Shown here: in pieces, positions 7,031 through 15,738 of the stretch
Numbering within the stretch: position 1 is the first letter of the stretch
Layout of the letters: every line of letters begins with the position of its first letter
IMG/VR virus record: IMGVR_UViG_3300036845_000196
Location: 1 to 64,000 of that record
DNA: 64,000 nucleotides
Reading direction: 5' to 3' (one strand)
Origin: a virus
Notes under the pieces: generated by a model
Seen by the model: only the letters and a program-made list of their open reading frames with translations
Told to the model about the DNA's origin: nothing
Database searches by the model: none
Translations under genes and position numbers: made by a program

Positions 7031-7087
7031 TGGTTAGCTTGGCTACCTTGGCCCTCACGCGACCGCTAGGATTTTACGGCCATAGAG
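7031..7087 (+). repeat. family-A boundary repeat, left copy of cassette 1
   Basis: 57 bp beginning TGGTTAGCTTGGCTACCTTG and ending TTACGGCCATAGAG. It is the inverted partner of 7376-7433; the two outer blocks are conserved and the central ~17 bp differ. On the minus strand it encodes the last residues (SMAVKS) and stop of the enclosed gene. Confidence 0.85.
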
Positions 7088-7365
7088 ACTTGCAAGGGCC
7101 ACGAAAGCCAACGGTTTATCCGATACTGCAAAATCACGCGGCTGCGTTCTTTTCTTACTATGCTGTATTCAATACCGAGAAAATCCACGCGCCATTCAAA
7201 ACAATCCCTCAGTGGAAGCCAGCGGATTTCAAAACCGCGGCGGTAGTACGGCCAACCTTCGCGATCATCACGACTCCACCCAATGCGGAACGACCATGTG
7301 TTTGTCATGGTCCCAAAATCCATTCGATTAAATGCAACCCCGCACTTTTCGCCGCGCCAAAACAT
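7066..7365 (-). CDS. cassette gene: hypothetical Trp/Arg-rich protein (99 aa)
   Basis: ATG at 7365 lies behind GGTGGAGAAA, which is part of the segment joined to the right repeat. The product begins MFWRGEKCGVAFNRMD and ends SMAVKS, where the last six codons come from the left repeat. It is richer in Trp and Arg than its neighbours. The gene is the only content of a 403-bp element with inverted family-A ends. No family recognised. Confidence 0.55.
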   Translation of the reverse strand: MFWRGEKCGVAFNRMDFGTMTNTWSFRIGWSRDDREGWPYYRRGFEIRWLPLRDCFEWRVDFLGIEYSIVRKERSRVILQYRINRWLSWPLQVSMAVKS

Positions 7366-7375
7366 TTTCTCCACC

Positions 7376-7433
7376 CTCTATGGCCGTAAGAATCTCACAG
7401 AAAAATCGCGCGCCAAGGTAGCCAGTCTACCCA
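7376..7433 (-). repeat. family-A boundary repeat, right copy of cassette 1
   Basis: 58 bp; on the minus strand it starts TGGGTAGACTGGCTACCTTG and ends ACGGCCATAGAG. It is upstream of the cassette gene and ends 8 bp before the stop codon of the 826-residue gene. Confidence 0.85.
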
Positions 7434-7440
7434 AAAACTT

Positions 7441-9921
7441 CTACCCCTCCGCCTCCAAATCCCCATGCCCATGAGGAATAGGCTTCACATCGGCATCCTT
7501 CGGCTCGTTCGTAAACGGCCCTCTTTCCAACTTCGATTCCTGCCCTCGACACCACGCCGACCACCCATTCCAGTCAACCCCTATTTTCCTCGCGTGCGCC
7601 CGCTCATTCGGAGTGCCGGATCGGTTATGCGCTTTGAGATAAATTTTCTTACGCTCCGGCGTCGAAGGTTCGCGCTTGTGCAGACTTTTAAATTCTCTCA
7701 GCAAGTTTTCCAAATCCTCACGCTCCGGCACCTCGTGATGCAGCAGCACATCGTCCACGTCGACGGTCTTGCCCTTGATGTTCGCCGTCGCTGGAATGTT
7801 TTTGTTCTTATACATCGTCGCGCCGTCGATCGACATGCAGGACATCCACGGGCCGTCGTGGGTGGCGTCGATTTTGACTGTACTCACGCCCTTAGCCGGC
7901 TTGGTCGTATCGCCGTTTTCCAGCCAGTGCTTAAAACCATCGACCGGCATTTCCGTGACATGGCCCATGCGTTCACGGCCGCGACCGTCGGAGAACGCGG
8001 CGCGATAGGTTTTGTTGACCTGTGCCCGCGATGCAAAACCGAGAAACGCTTTGTGCTCGTCGAACTTTCTGGAGTCCGCGTTCACCTGATCGACGATGTA
8101 AACCGTGGGCGCTTTCAGATGCGGCCCGATGTAAACGTCAACGTGATCCTTGTCCTTGCCGACGGTGCCTTTGATGTAGCCGTAGTGAGCTGGCATCTTC
8201 ACCGACCACGCCTTGCCACCTTTATCCACGCCGCGCCGGTAATGACCCTTGGCGTTTTCAATGGTGATGTCGAGACCGTGAACGTGAATGTGGTCCTTGG
8301 CGTAATTGCCCGCTTTCTTCTGCGCCTCGGTCGGCTCGTGTTCGATGTTGGAGGCTTCGACGCGACCACCAGCAGCGCGCTCGGCAGCCCTCCGCTCCCA
8401 AAATTTACACACAGCCCACGGCGAGATTATTCCGCGCACAGCACTACATGAACTAGGCGCAACAAACATGCTGCAAGTCCCGCATCGACGCTGCCCCGTG
8501 CCCCCACGGTAGACCGCCTGCACCTTCGTCACCTTCCCCGAAACCGCGCCACCTGTCGCCATGCCTTGATCGGCAAACGGGTCGTGATCGACCGGAGTGG
8601 TGGAAAAGTGCGCGGCGTTGCCTGCAATCAGGCCGGCGATGCCGTATTTTTTTACGATGTTGATCGTATTGGGATCGAAGACCACGAAATTACTCGTCTG
8701 CGGTTGTTTCAATTGACCGCGAAGGCTGCCGATTTTATCCTGAATATCCTCGATATGCCTTTGGTCTACGTTGCCGTTCGGGTCGGCTCCGCCTTTGCGG
8801 AGATATTCGATGTCGGCTTGGTGGGATGCAATCTTGTTCTGAATATCGGAATCGCTTAAACGCCGCGACCCCTGATCCAGATATTTGATGCCGGGGATGC
8901 CTGCTTGGCGAAGGGCCTGTGACGAATAAGCCGGATCATGATTTCCTAATCTAAGAACGCGAGACTTATCGCCGCCGACCATCGCAAGGGATTCGTCGTA
9001 TGTGTTGCCGCCTTGCTTCCATAGCGACTGCGGATTATCGCGGATCGGATAGGTATATTTCGTCATGCCACCGACAATTGAACTGCCGCTAAGGTCATCG
9101 TCGGCCAATTTCATCTTTTCCCACGTTTCCGGGGAATAGTCCGATTTTTGGGTCTTGCCAGCGAGATAATCCGCGAGGGCGCCCTTGATCTCTGGCGTGA
9201 CGCCAAGCGCCTCCTGCACCTTCGGGTGCTGCTCACTCAGCGGCTTATCCCAGTCCAAAAAATGATCGGGATCGGCGGCTATGTTGACTTCGTACATGCG
9301 ACCGCGCTGCGGATCGTTCGCAATCAGATTCTTCGCTTCTTGTTCCGTTAAGCCATTCGTCTTTTCGTTTGTTTGATGTCTGCCGCCGCCGGCATATTCA
9401 ACCGTATAGGTGCCATCATCCTCCCTCACCATGTATGGTTCCGGGGATAGCGCTTTTTTATATTCCTCGCTTACCGCCGGATTCTCCGCAAAATACAATC
9501 CATGCCCGTACGCCTGGGCGCCCTCTCCGGTTCCTATCTTGGACAGGTCGAACTTGTCGAAGTCGTAGGGGGAACCGTGATAGGCGCGGATGCCTTGGGG
9601 GATAATATCTTCGGCCGCTTCCGCGATTGGTTTTAGCGCCCGCGCTTCCGGCGCCATCAACGCGGGCACCGCCCCCAGCGCGAACATCTGGGCTTCCTCT
9701 GGCGTCATATTTCCGCGTAGCGCACTCACGGCATCGTTGATTCCCAGTGCAGACCCGACACCGCCTGCGATTGTTGATGGCGCCTGCGCCATTTCGGCGG
9801 GGATGTTCTGTTGTGGGATTGTCTGGCCGGATTTTGGTGTTGGGGCGTCGGCGAACTGGGGAGTGTAGTTCACCGGCATCAGATCGTAATCGGGGGGAGT
9901 ATTAAGGTTTGGGTCATCCAC
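7441..9921 (-). CDS. polyvalent virion-associated protein: ART-like, HiPIP-like and pyrophosphatase-like domains (826 aa)
   Basis: Residues ~112-425 resemble the ADP-ribosyltransferase domain of phage polyvalent proteins (AYHGSPYDFDKFD, GLYFAENPAVSEEYKKA). Around 475-510 is a high-potential iron-sulfur-like Cys pattern (CGTCSMFVAP, CSAVRG, VCKFWE). Around 535-690 is the polyvalent-protein inorganic-pyrophosphatase-like domain (HIHVHGLDITIENAKG, MPAHYGYIKG, DHVDVYIGPH). The C-terminus (VDVDDVLLHHEVPE, IYLKAHN) resembles the polyvalent metal-dependent hydrolase segment. Such proteins are thought to enter the host with phage DNA. It follows two very long virion proteins, which fits an ejected protein. 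Confidence 0.75.
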   Translation of the reverse strand: MDDPNLNTPPDYDLMPVNYTPQFADAPTPKSGQTIPQQNIPAEMAQAPSTIAGGVGSALGINDAVSALRGNMTPEEAQMFALGAVPALMAPEARALKPIAEAAEDIIPQGIRAYHGSPYDFDKFDLSKIGTGEGAQAYGHGLYFAENPAVSEEYKKALSPEPYMVREDDGTYTVEYAGGGRHQTNEKTNGLTEQEAKNLIANDPQRGRMYEVNIAADPDHFLDWDKPLSEQHPKVQEALGVTPEIKGALADYLAGKTQKSDYSPETWEKMKLADDDLSGSSIVGGMTKYTYPIRDNPQSLWKQGGNTYDESLAMVGGDKSRVLRLGNHDPAYSSQALRQAGIPGIKYLDQGSRRLSDSDIQNKIASHQADIEYLRKGGADPNGNVDQRHIEDIQDKIGSLRGQLKQPQTSNFVVFDPNTINIVKKYGIAGLIAGNAAHFSTTPVDHDPFADQGMATGGAVSGKVTKVQAVYRGGTGQRRCGTCSMFVAPSSCSAVRGIISPWAVCKFWERRAAERAAGGRVEASNIEHEPTEAQKKAGNYAKDHIHVHGLDITIENAKGHYRRGVDKGGKAWSVKMPAHYGYIKGTVGKDKDHVDVYIGPHLKAPTVYIVDQVNADSRKFDEHKAFLGFASRAQVNKTYRAAFSDGRGRERMGHVTEMPVDGFKHWLENGDTTKPAKGVSTVKIDATHDGPWMSCMSIDGATMYKNKNIPATANIKGKTVDVDDVLLHHEVPEREDLENLLREFKSLHKREPSTPERKKIYLKAHNRSGTPNERAHARKIGVDWNGWSAWCRGQESKLERGPFTNEPKDADVKPIPHGHGDLEAEG

Positions 9922-9937
9922 GGCCGAATGTCCTTGA

Positions 9938-9954
9938 ACTCAGTGCGGTCACCC
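9938..9954 (-). repeat. family-B boundary element (B3 type)
   Basis: On the minus strand this is GGGTGACCGCACTGAGT, 16 bp upstream of the start of the polyvalent gene. It pairs in inverted orientation with the B2 element at 10052-10096. Confidence 0.7.
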
Positions 9955-9959
9955 AACCG

Positions 9960-10031
9960 TCAAATATTAAACGGTTCTCTTGTGGGGTGCTTTGACGTTA
10001 TGCCCTGCGTGAATCGGCGTGTGTCCTGCAT
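9960..10031 (-). CDS. possible 23-residue ORF between family-B elements
   Basis: ATG at 10031 preceded by GGGGTGGTT; reads MQDTRRFTQGITSKHP and stops at 9960. It lies inside the B3/B2 bounded interval and overlaps both arms of a 20-bp inverted repeat. Expression is uncertain, and it may only be filler of an otherwise empty cassette. Confidence 0.25.
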   Translation of the reverse strand: MQDTRRFTQGITSKHPTREPFNI

Positions 10032-10054
10032 AACCACCCCACAAGAGAACCGTT
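9970..10054. repeat. perfect 20-bp inverted repeat with 45-bp spacer
   Basis: AACGGTTCTCTTGTGGGGTG at 9970-9989 is repeated exactly in inverted orientation at 10035-10054. The arms are immediately inside family-B elements and carry no T-run, so this is not a simple terminator. Confidence 0.85.
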
Positions 10055-10096
10055 GACCGAGTCCGGTGCCGCTGCACCCAAAGCCTCTCGTGACCC
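10052..10096 (+). repeat. family-B boundary element (B2 type)
   Basis: GTTGACCGAGTCCGG followed ~15 bp later by CCTCTCGTGACCC. It lies just beyond the stop of the gene 10114-12585; on the minus strand it would be upstream of the 23-residue ORF. Confidence 0.8.
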
Positions 10097-10113
10097 AGAA
10101 TCTTACCCTAATT

Positions 10114-12585
10114 TCAACGCGGCACAACTAACAAGAATTTACCCGGCCGTGCCCTATCTTCGACATAATCTCGCCCGTCTTTTGCCGTTCTTGCCCCTAT
10201 GAGTGAACCTTGATGTTTCACCCCACCGCCCTTCGCGCGCTGTTGCTGCTGTATGCGACCGCCGTTTTGCTGTTGATCTTCTACCCTTGGAACATTCTGC
10301 TGCTGTGGCTGGGCGCCCGCGCTGCCTGGCAACTGGATTTGCGGCAGGCTGGAACCGCGCTGCGCCCCGAAATACCCGGAAGCCCGCGACGCGAGATTAC
10401 GCAAACCATCGGCCACCCGCTGATTCTTGGTCGCGATCTGGAGCCCCCGCATCAACTCCGACGGATCGTTGGACGCCAATAACCGCGCCACTTCGCCCGC
10501 CGTGCGGCGGTCCACATAGCCCAACGCCGTCTTGGCACCCGTCAGCACGCCGTGGCGAATCAGCCCTGACGCCCCACCCGCAAGGCCGGCGCCCGCAGCG
10601 GTCCCCGCCGCCTCCAACGTCTCGCGCGGATCACCGCCCGACAGGAATGCCCCGCCAGCCCCTCCGGCCAGGCCGGCCTCGATCATCTGCCGCGCCGTCG
10701 TCGAATTCCCCAAAGCCTTGCGCGCTGCGTCGAAGATACGCTCGCGATTGACGAACGCCTGCATGGTGTCGATGCCCTGCGGCCCGAACACCGCGCCGAT
10801 GATCTTGCGCTGCTGCGGCGAGTTGAATATCGAATTTGTGATGTCGCGGTTGTCGCCCGCGCTTTCGGCCTTGCGCGCCAGGGCATCGGCAAACGATTCC
10901 TGGAACATGCCCTGTTCGGCCGGCTTCATGTTGTTTACGATGAGTCGCAATTGTTCCGGGGCGATGGCCTTTCCGTTGGCGTCCTTCCCGCTAAGCGCCT
11001 TCACACCGGCATCAATGGCATTGTTGCCACCGAAATACCTTGCTGCGACCCCCCGCGCATCGGCAAATTGTGGAACCTGCTTGTCAAGCTCGGCTTTGAG
11101 CTGCCCAGCCAAACCACCAACTTGCGCCGCCGCCTGGTTGTCACCGGTGCGCTGCGCCCGCGAAGCCGCATCGCTCAGATTACGCTGGGCATAATCCCAT
11201 AACTGCAAATTTGGATATGCCGGAACGCCGGTCTCCGGCTTGTAGGCACTCGGCGGCGCCGGCGCCTGCGTTCCCGCACCAAAATCTTGTTCCCTCTGCA
11301 CTCGGTCCCAAAAACCTTCACCGGACGGCGTCTTTGGCGGATTCTTTGACCAGATGAAGCGCCCATCATCGGTGACCTGAACGGGAGAATTCATGCCGCC
11401 GAAGCCGTCCCGGACCTGCCAATTCTTCCAGTTTGTGATGGCGTCCTGGAGCGCGCTGGTCACCACTGGCGCCCCCGCCAACCGTTCCAATTCCGGCGAC
11501 CAGATCGGCCGATCGCCAGCCTGGTACGCCTTGCCGTAAGCCGCCCCACGTTCCGCATCGTACTCCGCTTCCAACTGCGCCTTGGTCTTAAGCGTGTTGG
11601 CGCCCCCCGGAATAAGGCTGCGCGCCGTCACCCCGGCGCGGTCGTTCTGCGCCTGAAACCTATCTTGGATAACGCTATTCAACTCCGCGCGGCCTTCCGG
11701 CGACGTATTAGCCGCCGACCGCATCAAGGCGCGGGTCGTCTCGCCGCCCAAATCCATGAGCGACACAGGCTCGCCTGCGGCCTTAGCCGTGGCCCACTGT
11801 TGGGGTGTCAAGCCCAAGGCTGTTCCGCCGCTCACTTGCGGATAGTCGCGGTAGAGCGCCCCTGCAACCCGCCGCGCGGCCTCTTGTGCGGGATCGGTCC
11901 AGCCGCGGATCGTCGCCGCGATCGGTTGGCCGATGTAGCCGTAAGCCGCCGAGCCAAGACGCCCCAGCGCGGTCCCGCCAACCTCGCCGGCCGCGCCACC
12001 GACTCCACCTTCAATTCCGCCCTCGACAGCCCCGGTCAAAGCGCCCGGCAAGCCACCTGTGCCGGCACCTTCCGACGCGCCGCTTGCCGCGCCATATCCC
12101 GCGCCAACTTTCATCGCCTGTCCGACGCGCCCTGCAAGTGTGGCCGCCGCTTCCTCTGGGCCAGCCAGCATCATCGACGCCCCAGCCCCACCCAATTCTC
12201 CGGCCCCGTAAGCGTAAGGGTGTTTCGCCTTCATCGCCGTCGTTTGCTTTTGCAGCGCCGCCATGGTGGCATCATACGCTTGGCTGGCGCTTCCCGGTGT
12301 TCCCGTAAAGTGTTCATAGGCCAAGCGCGCGGCGCCGACAGGCATTCGAATCAGCGGACTGACAAGCGGCGGCAACCCCGAGGCGGATGCCGCAGCACTC
12401 CCTTCGTCAGCCCATCCGGCAGTTGCGCCGTGGACAAGACCGGCCGCCCCCGATTCCAGTATATCCGGATCAGCAGTGGCCGCCGGGGGCGCAGTCGGCG
12501 GCTTCGGCGGAATCAAATCGTCATACGTCCCCCCACCCGCCGGGGGCGGCGAAGCAGCGGGCACCAGATCGTCAAACATTCCCAT
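10114..12585 (-). CDS. long internal virion / DNA-ejection type protein (823 aa)
   Basis: Begins MGMFDDLVPAASPPPAGGGT and repeats YDDLIP, a start seen in internal virion proteins of podoviruses. Residues ~150-230 are glycine/alanine-rich with membrane-active character (GAGYGAASGASEGAGTGG), and ~640-680 is another Ala/Gly-rich stretch. The C-terminus has the basic RAKGGGVKHQG motif shared with other virion proteins here. It sits between two other long virion genes, with only one base between it and the upstream gene. Role as an ejection protein is inferred from size, position and composition. Confidence 0.6.
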   Translation of the reverse strand: MGMFDDLVPAASPPPAGGGTYDDLIPPKPPTAPPAATADPDILESGAAGLVHGATAGWADEGSAAASASGLPPLVSPLIRMPVGAARLAYEHFTGTPGSASQAYDATMAALQKQTTAMKAKHPYAYGAGELGGAGASMMLAGPEEAAATLAGRVGQAMKVGAGYGAASGASEGAGTGGLPGALTGAVEGGIEGGVGGAAGEVGGTALGRLGSAAYGYIGQPIAATIRGWTDPAQEAARRVAGALYRDYPQVSGGTALGLTPQQWATAKAAGEPVSLMDLGGETTRALMRSAANTSPEGRAELNSVIQDRFQAQNDRAGVTARSLIPGGANTLKTKAQLEAEYDAERGAAYGKAYQAGDRPIWSPELERLAGAPVVTSALQDAITNWKNWQVRDGFGGMNSPVQVTDDGRFIWSKNPPKTPSGEGFWDRVQREQDFGAGTQAPAPPSAYKPETGVPAYPNLQLWDYAQRNLSDAASRAQRTGDNQAAAQVGGLAGQLKAELDKQVPQFADARGVAARYFGGNNAIDAGVKALSGKDANGKAIAPEQLRLIVNNMKPAEQGMFQESFADALARKAESAGDNRDITNSIFNSPQQRKIIGAVFGPQGIDTMQAFVNRERIFDAARKALGNSTTARQMIEAGLAGGAGGAFLSGGDPRETLEAAGTAAGAGLAGGASGLIRHGVLTGAKTALGYVDRRTAGEVARLLASNDPSELMRGLQIATKNQRVADGLRNLASRASGYFGAQRGSSLPQIQLPGSAGAQPQQQNVPRVEDQQQNGGRIQQQQRAKGGGVKHQGSLIGARTAKDGRDYVEDRARPGKFLLVVPR

Positions 12586-12586
12586 G

Positions 12587-15500
12587 TCACAGCCCGGACG
12601 GATCGACGCCGTTGGCGCGCAATCTCTGGATCACGGCATCGCGGGGCGCACCAGCCTGGATGGCAGCGCGAGCTTCGATCAAGGCCGAGTCTCCGGTGCT
12701 GCCGCCCAAACGAGTGATGGCTTCCTGCGCGTGCGGCGAAAGCAACGTCAACGGCGAGCGCGTCGTTCCCATGCCGCGATTATAGGTATCGCCGACCGCT
12801 TCGATGCGGGATTTGAGCAGATCGACCGCCGACTTGACCGCCGCGTGAAGCGCCTGCGGCGAATCCGCTGAATTCAATGTTTGCTCCCACCCGACGATGT
12901 CATGAACGTTACCGCCCGAACCGCGGAACGCCCGCGTCAATTCGTCGGTCACGGCCTGGCGCTTTGCCATGAAATCTTTTTGCGCCGCCTGGAACTGCGT
13001 ATCGCCCGTCGCCGACTTTCCGGCCTGCAGCATCGGATTGAGCCAACCGAATCGGGTGTTGCCCAGCGGTTCGATGGCCTTGTCGAGCGAATCCAAATGC
13101 CCGATCGCCGTATTGAACGAGGTAATGTTTTGCGCCGATTTTCCCGCCACAAAATCCGCCCGTGTCTTTGCTCGCGCATTGTAGTTCACGGCATCGAACG
13201 ACGGATCGTACTGCGAGACCAGCCGCAGCATATTTTGCCAATAGGGCTTGCTCAGTGCAAAGCCCGTCGGAAATGCCATGCGGCCTTCGTCGAGCGCCTT
13301 GATCTGCGCCGCCATGTTTGGCTCGAGCGCGCCAAGAACTTCGGGGCGAATACCGGGCGGCATATCGCCAGCCGTCGGCGACGATGTGCCGGGGAGTTGC
13401 TGCTGGCTTGTCGGCACGGATGGACCTGCCGGCGCTGGCGTCATTGGCGCCACGGGTGCGCCCGTTCCCATCGGCGTGACATGACCGCCAAGCTGCGTTG
13501 GATCAATACGGCGGAAGCCCCCAGGCACACTCGGATCGCGCACGGCGTAAATATCCGTGCCGGTGGACATATCGGTGCCGACCTTGACGGGCTGTTGTTC
13601 CTGGCGCTGTGCTTCGCGGTTTCTGAATTCGTTTTCGGCAATCTGTGCTGCCGTCATCTTGGTATAAGGATCGTTCTCTTTCTTGGTTTCCAGCGCAATC
13701 TGATCCTGATGCTGCTTCGCCTCTTGCTTCAATTTCGCAACCGCGAGATCGACGTTCTGTTCGTCTTTCTTCAAGCCGGTATAGCTTTGCAAGCCTTGCA
13801 AGCCGCCCTCGCCGACAGCCACCCCTGCATATGGCGAGCGCGACGCCATCATACCCAAGCCGGCGGCGATCAGTCCATACTTTGCTTCCGGCGAGATACT
13901 GTTAAAACCGAACGTGACGCCCTGCGGACGCTTAATATGATCTGCGGGAGAATCGTCGGTGGCAGCGGGTGGCGCCTGCTGTGGCGCTGGCGGCGGAGTC
14001 TGCAAGCCACCTGTCGGCTGCTCATTGTCGAATGCAAGCGTGGTGGTGCCCAGCCCCTGCTGTTGCGGCGGCGGCGAATCTGTGGGCACCAATCCCGTGT
14101 CGGTCAAATTGGCCAGCGCATATTTGGGGTCACGGCCCGCAGCAACCGGCGAGTAAATGCTGTTGTCGGGATCGGACGCATCGACCGGCGCACCACCCAA
14201 GCCAGGAAGCGTCTGGGGAAAATTCTGGGCGATGTAGCTGTTGGCCGACAGGTCGTCATCATCTGCGGTCGGCGCACCACCGGAATCATAACCCTTGCGC
14301 GGCACGAACGAGGCAAGCCCCAAGCCCGCGCGCACCGGCACGCCCCCGCGACGTAATTGGATGCGGTTTTGTTTCGGCAGTGCAAGCCCGCCATAGGCCC
14401 GCGCGATTCGGCCGCCGCGATTGGCAAGTGCCAACATCGGCAATAGATCGGCAATTGAACTCGCGCCAGCGCCTGCTGCCGCCACGTCGCCGGTCGCAGC
14501 GGCGTCGGCCGCCAATCCCGCGGTGTCCCCCGCGCCAGACGCTACAGCATCGGTCCCGTAATCCGCCGCCGTCAGTCCCGGCAGTGGGTTTGCGGCCGAA
14601 CCGCCAAAGGCGTCGCCGGTAAACGCATTGCCGCCGCCATAAGACGGGCTATCAGGCAGTGCTTTCCCAAGAAGGTTTTCACCGCCGCTAAAGGCTTTTC
14701 CCATCGAAGCGGGAGTCAAACCAGGAATACCGGCCACATTGGTGCCTGCAGCTTGCGTAGTCGGAGTCTTGGGCGCGGCCGGCGCCTTGATATTCAATGG
14801 CGTAATCGCGCCCGCAGTCGGCACCCAGCTTGGAAACCCGTCGCCACCGAACGGCGTTGACGGCGCACCGCCGCCCGCTAGTTTTTGAATGCGACCGCCG
14901 CGATTGGCAATCGCGCCCAGAGCCGCAATGCCCAACCCAGCGGCCTGCGTATATGGATTTGGCGGCGGCGGCGTTGTGGTTGACGTGCCACCCATGGCAC
15001 CCCCAAGACCCGTAAGCTCGCCAGTTTCCCAGCCGAGGGTTTGGAACGGATAGGCCAGCGCCTGCATGTACTGCTGATAAGCCGCCGTATCCTGCGCCTG
15101 CTGTGTTTGCTGTTCCAGCGTTCCGGCGCCGACTTGGGCGTTGGCGCCCGTCAAGCCCGCATTCTCCAACGATGTTCCGGTTGAGCCAAGACCATAAGCG
15201 ACTGCTTCCGGGTTTTGCTGAAATTGTTGCTGCGCATATTGGACGGCCTGATTGTAGCCAGTGTTTTCAAGGCCAGCAATGGTTGGCGCCTCTTGCGCCT
15301 GCTGTTGTCCGGCGAGTACCGCCTGTGCTACCGCAGTTCGGTCGCCGCCGAGCGCACCCTGCGATGCGGCGTTGCCAAGCACTTGCTGCTGTTGCTGTGC
15401 GTTCGTGTTTGCGAACTGATTTTCGGTCGCCTGCACGACCTGCTGCTGATAAGGGCTGTAATACTGTTGAACTTGTTCCGGCGTCAGCGGCTGACCCGCG

Positions 15501-15733
15501 CTGGTCAACATACCACCGGCCTGCTGCAGATACGGAATGGCGCCGTAGGCGTTGCTGTTGATGCCAGCGATGCCAGTCGCCTGCTGTTCATTGGTGGGCG
15601 CAACAAGTTGGCCACCGAACGCCTGATATGGAGTAGACCCTGCTGCCTGAATCTGCGGCAGCAAATTGTAATACGCCGACATCGCCGCCGGGTTGCCGGA
15701 TGTTTGGGTCGTGGTCGATGTGTTCTTTCCCAT
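12587..15733 (-). CDS. very long Gln/Ala/Gly-rich virion protein (1048 aa)
   Basis: N-terminal ~230 residues are Gln-rich helices (QVQQYYSPYQQQVVQAT, LGNAASQGALGG). Two copies of ANRGGRI occur near residues 280 and 440, followed by LRRGGVPVRAGLG. The last ~300 residues form an alpha-helical domain (FNTAIGHLDSLDKAIEPLG, KRQAVTDELTRAFRG). Length and place between the tail genes and the polyvalent protein fit a podovirus internal-core or tail-needle-associated protein. No exact family is recognised. Confidence 0.6.
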   Translation of the reverse strand: MGKNTSTTTQTSGNPAAMSAYYNLLPQIQAAGSTPYQAFGGQLVAPTNEQQATGIAGINSNAYGAIPYLQQAGGMLTSAGQPLTPEQVQQYYSPYQQQVVQATENQFANTNAQQQQQVLGNAASQGALGGDRTAVAQAVLAGQQQAQEAPTIAGLENTGYNQAVQYAQQQFQQNPEAVAYGLGSTGTSLENAGLTGANAQVGAGTLEQQTQQAQDTAAYQQYMQALAYPFQTLGWETGELTGLGGAMGGTSTTTPPPPNPYTQAAGLGIAALGAIANRGGRIQKLAGGGAPSTPFGGDGFPSWVPTAGAITPLNIKAPAAPKTPTTQAAGTNVAGIPGLTPASMGKAFSGGENLLGKALPDSPSYGGGNAFTGDAFGGSAANPLPGLTAADYGTDAVASGAGDTAGLAADAAATGDVAAAGAGASSIADLLPMLALANRGGRIARAYGGLALPKQNRIQLRRGGVPVRAGLGLASFVPRKGYDSGGAPTADDDDLSANSYIAQNFPQTLPGLGGAPVDASDPDNSIYSPVAAGRDPKYALANLTDTGLVPTDSPPPQQQGLGTTTLAFDNEQPTGGLQTPPPAPQQAPPAATDDSPADHIKRPQGVTFGFNSISPEAKYGLIAAGLGMMASRSPYAGVAVGEGGLQGLQSYTGLKKDEQNVDLAVAKLKQEAKQHQDQIALETKKENDPYTKMTAAQIAENEFRNREAQRQEQQPVKVGTDMSTGTDIYAVRDPSVPGGFRRIDPTQLGGHVTPMGTGAPVAPMTPAPAGPSVPTSQQQLPGTSSPTAGDMPPGIRPEVLGALEPNMAAQIKALDEGRMAFPTGFALSKPYWQNMLRLVSQYDPSFDAVNYNARAKTRADFVAGKSAQNITSFNTAIGHLDSLDKAIEPLGNTRFGWLNPMLQAGKSATGDTQFQAAQKDFMAKRQAVTDELTRAFRGSGGNVHDIVGWEQTLNSADSPQALHAAVKSAVDLLKSRIEAVGDTYNRGMGTTRSPLTLLSPHAQEAITRLGGSTGDSALIEARAAIQAGAPRDAVIQRLRANGVDPSGL

Positions 15734-15738
15734 CTAAA

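Noticed and set aside
7031-7087. tRNA or tRNA fragment in family-A repeats
   Set aside because: No cloverleaf or CCA-type end can be folded from the blocks; the conserved sequence lacks T-loop and anticodon features.
10052-10096. Family-B TTGACC as a sigma70 -35 box
   Set aside because: TTGACC matches a -35 but no TATAAT-like -10 follows at 16-18 bp in any copy, and copies are found on both strands and inside coding ends.
12881-14356. 491-residue plus-strand ORF
   Set aside because: Arg-rich antisense of the 1048-residue virion gene; no ribosome site and no recognisable domain. Similar long plus-strand frames at 11665-12717, 8306-8512 and 4040-4747 are rejected for the same reason.
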